Assembly: GCA_963716245.1 (NCBI GenBank)
Contig: OY970300.1
Coordinates: 1,178,001-1,242,000 of the forward strand
Length of the DNA: 64,000 bases
Reading direction: 5' to 3'
Source of the DNA: VRUE01 sp963716245
GTDB taxonomy: Bacteria; Actinomycetota; Thermoleophilia; Solirubrobacterales; 70-9
The notes under the pieces were generated by a model. The model saw nothing but the letters and a program-made list of their open reading frames with translations, was not told the origin of the DNA and ran no database searches. The number at the start of each line of letters is the position of its first letter. The first letter of the stretch is position 1. The position numbers were made by a program, and so were the translations under genes. This document shows, in pieces, positions 29,231 through 36,076 of the stretch.

Positions 29231-30595
29231 ATGGCGATAGTCGACATCTGCGAGGTCGAGCGGCATCCGGTCGACGAGCGGCTGCTCGGCGCCTCGATCG
29301 ACGCTCCGGTCGCGACACAGGGATCGGACACGTACTCGTTCAACGTCCGCGGCTGGGCGCTCGGGGGGTCCGCGAGGGTCGAGTCGTTCCGGATCGTCGT
29401 CGCGGGGCGGGTCGCCGCGGAGGTGCCGCCGAACAAGCCGAGGCCCGACATCGCCGAAGCCTTCGCCGACGTCGACGGCGCCGAGCGAAGCGGCTTCGAG
29501 GTCCTGGTCAGGGCGATCGAGCTCGAACCGGCCTTCGAGCTCGAAGTCGTCGCCGCGCTCGAGGGCGGCTCGACCTGCCGATTGGCGACGATCCGGGGCA
29601 GGCGGAGCTCCCTCTCGGTCGGGCGGGATCCCGCCCTGCAGCCGCTGATGCTGACCACGATCGGGCGCAGCGGCTCGAAGTGGCTGACCTGGCTGGTCAG
29701 CTGCCATCCGCAGATCGTCGCCTTCCAGCCGCTCGTCTTCGAGCCGCGCGTGATGACGTACTGGACCACCGTCTTTCGCGCCCTCACGGAGCCGAAGAGC
29801 TACCTGCGCCAGATCCACGCCGAGCGGTGGGACGAGAAACGGTGGTGGCTGGGCGACGGCGCGGCCGGGCTGCCGGCACCGGTCGAGCTCGGGATGGCCG
29901 AGTGGCTCGGCGTCGACTCCGTCCGCGAGATCGGCGAGATGTGCCAGGAGCGGGTCGAGGCCTTCTACGCCGCCGTCGCGCAGAGGAGCGGCAGGGAGGA
30001 CGCGCGCTACTTCGCCGAGAAGTGCCTGCTCGACCCGGTCCTGCTCGACCTGACGACCGAGATCTTCCCGAACGCCCGCGAGGTGATCCTCGTGCGGGAC
30101 TTCCGCGACCGGCTGAGCTCGGTCTTCGCCTGGAACCGCAAGCAGGGGCAGGGGGGCTTCGGCCACGAAGCGGAGATGAGCGAGGCGGAGTACCTGGCCA
30201 AGCACGTGCGCGCCGACGCCGACGGCCTGCTGCGACGCCGGCAGCGGAAGGGCGACGCGGCGCACCTGGTTCGCTACGAGGATCTGATCCGCGAGCCGCA
30301 CGCGACCGTCACCGGACTGCTCGACTTCCTCGAGCTCGACGGCGGCGCTGCCGTGGTCGAGGAGATGCTGGAGACCGCCGGCCGTCAGCAGGGGCTGGAC
30401 ACGCACCGCACGGTGCGCGATCCCAGCCAGACGATCGGCCGCTGGCGGCGCGACCTGCCGTCGGACCTGGCCGAGCAGTGCAACGAGATTCTGGCCCCGG
30501 TCCTCGCCGAGTTCGGCTACGCGACCGAGGTCGAGCCCGCCGGCGCGGGCGACGAAAAGGCAACCGACGAAGGGAACGACCGTGAACCGACCTGA
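29231..30595 (+). CDS. Sulfotransferase with N-terminal module A
   Basis: A 454-residue protein. Residues about 35-125 are module A (NVRGWALGGSARVESFRIVV, RPDIAEAFADVDG, GFEVLV). Residues about 138-445 are a PAPS-dependent sulfotransferase. TTIGRSGSKWLTWL is the 5'-phosphosulfate loop, VILVRDFRDRLSSVF the 3'-phosphate contact, and LVRYEDLIREP the usual later motif. It should transfer sulfate from PAPS to a hydroxyl or amino group, here presumably on a sugar of the locus. A second sulfotransferase overlaps it by 14 bases. Attachment of the same accessory module as in neighbouring glycosyl- and methyltransferases implies a common acceptor or scaffold. Confidence 0.85.
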   Translation: MAIVDICEVERHPVDERLLGASIDAPVATQGSDTYSFNVRGWALGGSARVESFRIVVAGRVAAEVPPNKPRPDIAEAFADVDGAERSGFEVLVRAIELEPAFELEVVAALEGGSTCRLATIRGRRSSLSVGRDPALQPLMLTTIGRSGSKWLTWLVSCHPQIVAFQPLVFEPRVMTYWTTVFRALTEPKSYLRQIHAERWDEKRWWLGDGAAGLPAPVELGMAEWLGVDSVREIGEMCQERVEAFYAAVAQRSGREDARYFAEKCLLDPVLLDLTTEIFPNAREVILVRDFRDRLSSVFAWNRKQGQGGFGHEAEMSEAEYLAKHVRADADGLLRRRQRKGDAAHLVRYEDLIREPHATVTGLLDFLELDGGAAVVEEMLETAGRQQGLDTHRTVRDPSQTIGRWRRDLPSDLAEQCNEILAPVLAEFGYATEVEPAGAGDEKATDEGNDREPT

Positions 30596-31511
30596 CCCGC
30601 CCAGCGGCTCCGAGGGAGCCCCCGACCTGGCCAGCCGCCTCGTCTGGATGCTCGGCTCCCCGCGCACCGGCAGCACTTGGCTGCTGCAGCTCTTCTCCGA
30701 GATCCCGGGCGTGGCCGTGATCGACGAGAGCTACGTCCCGCTGCACTTGGTCCCGCTCGGTCACACCGCGCCGGACCGGGAGTACTTCGAGCAGGGCCAG
30801 CGGGCCGAGGACCCCAATTACTTCTTCGCCAAGCGCTACCTGCCCGAGCTGCGGCCGGAACTGCGGGCGCTGGTCCTGCGCGGGCTGGTGAGGCAGCTGC
30901 GCGAGCTCGGCCAGGATCCCGAGGCGAGATGGATCGTGATCAAGGAGCCGAACGGCTCGCACGCCTCGGACTCGGTGATGTCGCTGTTCCCCGAGTCCCG
31001 CCTGCTGTTTCTGGTTCGCGACGGGCGCGACGTGATCGACTCCCTGATCGACGCGATGCTCTCCCGCGACTCCTGGTGGCGGCAGAGTCAGGCCTCCGAC
31101 GACTCGCGGATCGTCAACGAGCGGATGGCGTTCATCCGCCACCACGCCCAGCTCTGGATGCAGCGCACGAGCTCGACCCAGCGTGCTTTCGCGGCGACCC
31201 CGGAGGATCTGCGGATGCAGGTCGGCTACGAGGCGCTGCTCGGCGACACGCAGGCCGGCTTCGCGCGGATGCTCGACTGGCTCGGGATGGAGGTGGGGCC
31301 GGAGGCGGTGCGTGCGGCGGTCGAGAAGCGGTCCTTCTCCGCGATTCCGGCGGAGAAGAAGGGCCCCGGCAAACGGGCCCGGAGCGCCAACCCGGGCCAG
31401 TGGCGCGAGCGCCTGCGGCCCGGCGAGATCGAGCTGGTCGAGAAGATCATGGGGCCGAAGCTGGCCGAGCTGGGCTACGAGGTCGGCGTCCCGGGCGGAA
31501 CCGCTGCGTGA
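30582..31511 (+). CDS. Sulfotransferase
   Basis: A 309-residue single-domain PAPS-dependent sulfotransferase. The 5'-PSB loop LGSPRTGSTWLLQLF lies at residues 24-38, KEPNGSHASD carries a plausible catalytic region, and the 3'-PB motif LFLVRDGRDVIDSLIDA is at about 141-157. The C-terminal region has the usual KGPGKRARSANPGQWRE stretch near the PAPS-binding loop. The start is GTG inside the end of the first sulfotransferase gene (14-base overlap). The stop overlaps the next GTG. Two non-identical sulfotransferases back to back suggest sulfation at two positions or on two sugars. Confidence 0.88.
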   Translation: MNRPDPPSGSEGAPDLASRLVWMLGSPRTGSTWLLQLFSEIPGVAVIDESYVPLHLVPLGHTAPDREYFEQGQRAEDPNYFFAKRYLPELRPELRALVLRGLVRQLRELGQDPEARWIVIKEPNGSHASDSVMSLFPESRLLFLVRDGRDVIDSLIDAMLSRDSWWRQSQASDDSRIVNERMAFIRHHAQLWMQRTSSTQRAFAATPEDLRMQVGYEALLGDTQAGFARMLDWLGMEVGPEAVRAAVEKRSFSAIPAEKKGPGKRARSANPGQWRERLRPGEIELVEKIMGPKLAELGYEVGVPGGTAA

Positions 31512-32662
31512 GGACGCCGCTGCCGATCGCGGCGTCGATCGCCCAGCGGCCCGGCTACGGCGGTCACGCGTGGGCGTTCCTGCAGTACGCGCTCGGCTTC
31601 CGCCGGCTCGGATACGAGCCGGTCTTCGTCGACCGGCTCACGGCCGGGATGGCGACGGACGCGGCGGGGCGGCCGTCGGAGGCGGCGAGGAGAGATGCGG
31701 TGAGCTGGTTCCGGTCCGTGATGGAGTTCGGCGGCCTCGAGGGCTCCTGCTCGCTGCTGCTCGACGACGGGTCGACCGTCGGCCTCGGGCGGCGGGAGCT
31801 GCGCGAGCGCATCGCCGCCGCCCCCTGCCTGATCAACACGATGGGGTTCCTGACCGACCCCGACCTGCTCGAAGCGGCGGACCAGGTGGTCTTCCTCGAC
31901 GTCGACCCCGGCTTCCCGCAGCTGTGGCGGGAGCTGGGCCAGGCCGACCTGCTCGCCGGCCATCACCGGTTCGTCACGGTCGGCGCCAACCTCGGGCGGC
32001 CCGGGTGCGGGATCCCGACCTGCGGGCTCGACTGGATCGCGATCCGGCCGCCGGTGGTGCTGGAGGAGTGGCCGGCGACGCCGGCGGCGTCGCGCGCCTT
32101 CAGCGGCATCGGCAGCTGGCGGGGCCCGTACGACCCGGTCGAGTCGAACGGGCGCCGCCTCGGCTTGCGCGCGCACGAGCTGAGGAGGTTCGTCGAGCTA
32201 CCCCACCGCAGCCGCGCCGAGTTCCGCTTCGCGCTCGACGTCGACCCGGCGGACGGGCGCGACGTGGAGCTGATGCGGACGAACTCCTGGCGGCTCCTCG
32301 ACCCCCGCGGGGTGGCTGCCTCGCCGCGCGCCTACGCCGAGTACATCCGCTCCTCGGGGGCCGAGATCGGGATCGCCAAGGGCATCTACGTCGAGACGCG
32401 GAGCGGTTGGTTCTCGGACCGCAGCGCCTGCTTCCTGGCCTCCGGGCGCCCGGTCCTCTGCCAGGACACCGGCTGGCGCGACTCCCTCCCCGAGGGGGAG
32501 GGCCTGGTCGGCTTCGGGACCCTCGACGAGGCGGTCGGCGGCGCCGGCGAGATCCTCGCCGGCTGGAGCCGTCACTCGCGCGCCGCCCGCCGGATCGCCG
32601 AGGACCTCTTCGACGCGAGGAAGGTGCTCGGCGGGCTGCTCGCCGAGCTCGGGGTGGCATAG
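31508..32662 (+). CDS. CgeB-like glycosyltransferase, paralogue 2
   Basis: A 384-residue member of the four-copy family in this locus. The N-terminus (YGGHAWAFLQYALGFRRLGY) matches the opening of its paralogues. The middle has VVFLDVDPGFPQLW and GRPGCGIPTCGLDW, and the C-terminal half has RSGWFSDRSACFLASGRPV, QDTGWRDSLPEGEGLVGF. The fold is expected to be GT-B, with the nucleotide-sugar site around these last motifs. The start is GTG in the TGA overlap with the sulfotransferase. The downstream methyltransferase begins 4 bp after its stop. Donor sugar unknown. Confidence 0.8.
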   Translation: MRTPLPIAASIAQRPGYGGHAWAFLQYALGFRRLGYEPVFVDRLTAGMATDAAGRPSEAARRDAVSWFRSVMEFGGLEGSCSLLLDDGSTVGLGRRELRERIAAAPCLINTMGFLTDPDLLEAADQVVFLDVDPGFPQLWRELGQADLLAGHHRFVTVGANLGRPGCGIPTCGLDWIAIRPPVVLEEWPATPAASRAFSGIGSWRGPYDPVESNGRRLGLRAHELRRFVELPHRSRAEFRFALDVDPADGRDVELMRTNSWRLLDPRGVAASPRAYAEYIRSSGAEIGIAKGIYVETRSGWFSDRSACFLASGRPVLCQDTGWRDSLPEGEGLVGFGTLDEAVGGAGEILAGWSRHSRAARRIAEDLFDARKVLGGLLAELGVA

Positions 32663-32665
32663 CGG

Positions 32666-33658
32666 ATGGCGGCGCGGCGGCTCAACTGGGGTTGCGGCTC
32701 GCACGTAGCGGCCGGCTGGATCAACTCCGACGTCAAGGAGGGGCCGGGGGTCGACCTGGTCGCGGACATACGCGAGGGCCTGCCGCTCGCCGACGAGAGC
32801 ATCGACTACGCCGTCAGCGTGCACGCATTGCCCGAGTTCTCCTATCCCGAGCTGGACGGCGTGCTGCGCGAGCTGTGGCGGGTGCTGGTGCCCGGCGGCG
32901 TGCTCCGCCTCGCCCTGCCCGACCTCGGCAAGGGGATCGACGCCTACGAGCGCGGCGACGCCGCCTACTTCCAGGTCGACCCGGAGGAGGTGGGGAGTCT
33001 CGGCGGGCGCTTCGTCGTGCACATGCTCTGGTACGGCTACTCGCGCACGCTCTTCACCGCCGATTTCGCCGCCGAGCTGCTCGCCAAGGCCGGGTTCGCC
33101 GAGGTGACCGAGTGCTCCTTCGGGCGGACCGGCAGCGAGTTCGCGGGGATAGTCGAGCTCGACAACCGCCCCGCCGAGAGCCTCTTCGTCGAGGGGCGTC
33201 GCGGCTCCGGCGCCCCGGGAGAGGAGGCCGGCATCTACAATCGCGCCGTGGCCGGGGAGATAAACGTCAGGGTTTCCGAGTTGGTGCACTCGGCGCCGAA
33301 CGACCACGTGCGGGGTCGCTTCCGGGTCGAGCCGTCCGAGTCCAAGCTCGACCTGATCGGCTGGGCGCTCGGCGTCGACTCGCCGGTCGTCCGGGTGGAG
33401 GTCGTCTCGAACGGGGAAGTCGTCGCCCGCACCTCGCCCGTGATCGAGCGGCCGGACATCGCCCAGGCGTTCCCCGACGTGCCGGGAGCGGCGACGGCGG
33501 GCTTCAAGCTCGCGATCGAGCCGGCGGCCGGCAGGGGTCAGAGCCGGCTTCAGCTTCAGGCGGCGCTCGAGGACGGGCGCTCGGCGCCGCTCGGGGAGCT
33601 GGAGGTCACGGCGTCCCGGGGTCGGCGGCGGCGGGGGCTCTTCCGGCGCGGTGGATGA
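32666..33658 (+). CDS. SAM-dependent methyltransferase with C-terminal module A
   Basis: A 330-residue protein. Residues 1-185 are a class I methyltransferase (RLNWGCGSHVAAGWINSD for the SAM loop, DIREGLPLADESIDYAVSVH, LRELWRVLVPGGVLRLALPD). Residues about 215-318 are module A (KLDLIGWALGVDSPVVRVEV, ERPDIAQAFPDVPG, GFKLAIE). The tail is Arg-rich. It should methylate a sugar or sugar acid in the glycan. It overlaps the following GT2 gene by 8 bases. The same C-terminal module in a methyltransferase and two GT2 proteins, and as an N-terminal module in a sulfotransferase, argues that the module brings different enzymes to one substrate or complex. Confidence 0.85.
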   Translation: MAARRLNWGCGSHVAAGWINSDVKEGPGVDLVADIREGLPLADESIDYAVSVHALPEFSYPELDGVLRELWRVLVPGGVLRLALPDLGKGIDAYERGDAAYFQVDPEEVGSLGGRFVVHMLWYGYSRTLFTADFAAELLAKAGFAEVTECSFGRTGSEFAGIVELDNRPAESLFVEGRRGSGAPGEEAGIYNRAVAGEINVRVSELVHSAPNDHVRGRFRVEPSESKLDLIGWALGVDSPVVRVEVVSNGEVVARTSPVIERPDIAQAFPDVPGAATAGFKLAIEPAAGRGQSRLQLQAALEDGRSAPLGELEVTASRGRRRRGLFRRGG

Positions 33659-34535
33659 TCGCCGCCCGCCACTCGTCTCAGTCGTAGTTCCCTGCTTCAA
33701 CCAGGCTCATTTCCTCGCCGAGGCGGTCGAGAGCGTGCTCGCCCAGACCCACCGGGCCGTCGAGCCGATCGTCGTCGACGACGGGTCCGAGGACAACAGC
33801 TTCGAGGTGGCCGGCCGCCACGTCGGGGTCCGTCGCCTCCGGCAGCCCAACCGGGGGGTGGCGGCGGCGCGCAACCTCGGGCTGGCAGAGGCGAGCGGCT
33901 CCTTCGTCGTCTTCCTCGACGCCGACGACCGGCTGCTCCCGCACGCTGTCGAGACCGGGGTGGAGGCGCTGGTCAAGCGACCGCACGTGGCGCTCGCCGC
34001 CGGGATGTCGCGGGACGTCGGCGAGGACGGCCGTCCGCTGAAGGAGCGCCGCCAGCCGCTCGTGACCCAGGACCACTACCTGCGCCTGCTCGAGGACTGC
34101 TACATCTGGTCGGGCTCGTCGGTGGTCTACCGGCGCGCGGCGGTCGAGGGGGTCGGCGGCTTCAACGAGCAGCTGGGCGCCGCCGACGACTACGAGCTCT
34201 ACCTCGAGCTCGCCCGCCGCCACCCGATCTACTGCCACGACGAGGTCGTCACCGAGTACCGCCGTCACGGCTCGAACACGACCCGCAACGCCGCGGTCGT
34301 GCTCACCTCACAGCTCGAGGTGCTCGGCCGGCAGCGTTCGCGGGCGCGCGGCAGGCGCGAGAGCCGGGCGCGCCGGGCGGGCATCCGCAGGACCCGCGCC
34401 GAGCACGGCGCCGCGCTCGCCGCGCAGGTCGCGATCGAGTGGCACGCCGACCGGCGCCGGGCGCTGGCCGGCCTGCTGACGCTCGCACGGCACCACCCAC
34501 GCGGGCTGGCGGCTCTCGCCGGAGGGGCCGGATGA
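33651..34535 (+). CDS. GT2 glycosyltransferase (compact)
   Basis: A 294-residue GT2 enzyme without accessory modules. The motifs are VSVVVPCFNQAHFLAEAV, IVVDDGSEDNSFEV, NRGVAAARNLGLAEASG, VFLDADDRLL and GADDYELYLELARR-like AADDYELYLELARR near 180. A basic C-terminal segment (RQRSRARGRRESRARRAG) may bind the membrane surface. It starts with GTG, overlapping the methyltransferase stop by 8 bases, and ends in an ATGA overlap with the next transferase. The second catalytic half of the 831-residue transferase downstream is clearly similar, so the two probably share an ancestor. Confidence 0.87.
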   Translation: MDDRRPPLVSVVVPCFNQAHFLAEAVESVLAQTHRAVEPIVVDDGSEDNSFEVAGRHVGVRRLRQPNRGVAAARNLGLAEASGSFVVFLDADDRLLPHAVETGVEALVKRPHVALAAGMSRDVGEDGRPLKERRQPLVTQDHYLRLLEDCYIWSGSSVVYRRAAVEGVGGFNEQLGAADDYELYLELARRHPIYCHDEVVTEYRRHGSNTTRNAAVVLTSQLEVLGRQRSRARGRRESRARRAGIRRTRAEHGAALAAQVAIEWHADRRRALAGLLTLARHHPRGLAALAGGAG

Positions 34536-36076
34536 GCGCCGCGGGCCCGACCCCGACCGTCAGCGTCGTCCTGCGCACCTACGACCACGAGCCGTTCGTG
34601 GCCCAGGCGATCGAGAGCGTGCTGATCCAGCGGGCCGGGTTCCCCTTCGAGCTGGTGATCGCCGAGGACTGCTCGACCGACGGCACCCGGGCGATCGTCG
34701 CCGAGTACGCCGAGCGGCACCCGGAGACGGTCCGGCCGGTGCTGCCGGAGCGCAACGTCGGCCACGGCGAGATCTTCCGCCGCGCCCTGGAGCGGATCGA
34801 GGGCGCCTTCGTCGCCTACCTCGACGGCGACGACTACTGGACCTCGCCCGCGAAGCTCGCCCGCCAGGTCGAGTTCCTGCAGCGCAACCGCGAGTGCGCC
34901 AGCTGCTTCCACGACGTCGGCCTGATCTACGACGAGGCCGGCTCGCCGTCGGGGGCGGTCACGCCGCGGCTCGGCGAGGGGCGGTTCTCGCTCGCCGAGA
35001 TCCTGATGGAGTGTTTCGTGCCGGCGCCGGCGATGATGTTCCGCCGCGAGGTCGCCGAGGAGCTTCCGGCCTGGGTCTTCGAGTCGGCCTGGATCGACTG
35101 GCTGATCCACATCAAGGCGGCCGAGCGGGGGCCGCTCGGGTACCTGCCCGAAGCGCTGGCCGCCTACCGGGTGCACCGCGGCGGCATGTTCTCGGCGCTC
35201 GACCGCGCGAGTCAGCTCGAAGAGGACGTTCGCTTCTACGCGAAACTGCTCGACGAGCTGCCCGGCGAGCGGGACCTGGTCGAGCGCTGCCTCGCCTTCC
35301 GCCGGGCGCAGCTCGCGGTCGAGCGGCTCGCGGTGCCGTTCGAGGCCTGCGTCGTGCTGGTCGACCCGCGGCGCGAGTTCCGGCCGTACTTCAACGGCCG
35401 TCACGCCCGCAACCTGCCGCGTCGCGAGGGCCGCGAGGTCACCGAGCTGGAGGCGATCCGCGAGGCGGTGAAGGCCCTGCCGCCGGCGGTGCGCGACTAC
35501 GGGACGCAGGTCCAGCCCGCCGCCGGCCCGTCGTCCTGCTACGTCGTCGTCCCGCGCGGCTCGTCGGACTGGCTGCGCGATCGGCCCGAGCTGGAGTCCT
35601 ACCTCGCGCGCTGCGGCGAGCTCGTCTGGGAGGACGAGTGGGTGGCGATCCACGAGCTGGGATCGCCGCTCGACGACGACAACGGCGGCAGGGGGTCGCG
35701 CGGCGTGCGCCGGGTCGAGCTGAGGACGCTCGCCTCGGTGCAGGGCAGTCCGGCCGCCCACCTCGACGCGCCGGTCGACGGGGCGCTGCTGCCCGCCCAC
35801 GCGGTACCGGTGGTCGGCTGGGCGCTCGGGGAGGACGGGCCGGCGACCGCGATCGAGTTCGAGCTCGGCGGCGAGGTCGTCTGGCGGGCGCCGGTCAACC
35901 GCGAGCGTCCCGACGTGGCGGCTGCCTTCCCGGAGGCGACCAGCGGCCGGGTCGGCTTCCAGACGACCCTGGACGCCCAGGAGATCCCGCCGGAGACCGC
36001 CGTCGCGGTGTTCGCGGTCCTCGCCGGCGGCAGCCGCTCCCCGCTCGCCGAGCTGCGTTTCGACGATGTCCGCTAG
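34532..36076 (+). CDS. GT2 glycosyltransferase with modules B and A
   Basis: A 514-residue protein. Residues about 8-230 form a GT2 domain of the subgroup beginning VSVVLRTYDHEPFVAQAIES, with IAEDCSTDGTR, YLDGDDYWTSPAKLARQ and WIDWLIHIKAAERG. Residues about 270-375 are a divergent module B (VVLVDPRREFRPYFNGRHA, then CYVVVPRGSSDWLRDRPELE). Residues about 410-512 are module A (VPVVGWALGEDGPATAIEF, RERPDVAAAFPEATSG, GFQTTL). It overlaps its neighbours by 4 and 11 bases and is a close relative of the first half of the next gene, indicating tandem duplication. Carrying both modules in order B-A, it links the two accessory families. Confidence 0.85.
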   Translation: MSAAGPTPTVSVVLRTYDHEPFVAQAIESVLIQRAGFPFELVIAEDCSTDGTRAIVAEYAERHPETVRPVLPERNVGHGEIFRRALERIEGAFVAYLDGDDYWTSPAKLARQVEFLQRNRECASCFHDVGLIYDEAGSPSGAVTPRLGEGRFSLAEILMECFVPAPAMMFRREVAEELPAWVFESAWIDWLIHIKAAERGPLGYLPEALAAYRVHRGGMFSALDRASQLEEDVRFYAKLLDELPGERDLVERCLAFRRAQLAVERLAVPFEACVVLVDPRREFRPYFNGRHARNLPRREGREVTELEAIREAVKALPPAVRDYGTQVQPAAGPSSCYVVVPRGSSDWLRDRPELESYLARCGELVWEDEWVAIHELGSPLDDDNGGRGSRGVRRVELRTLASVQGSPAAHLDAPVDGALLPAHAVPVVGWALGEDGPATAIEFELGGEVVWRAPVNRERPDVAAAFPEATSGRVGFQTTLDAQEIPPETAVAVFAVLAGGSRSPLAELRFDDVR

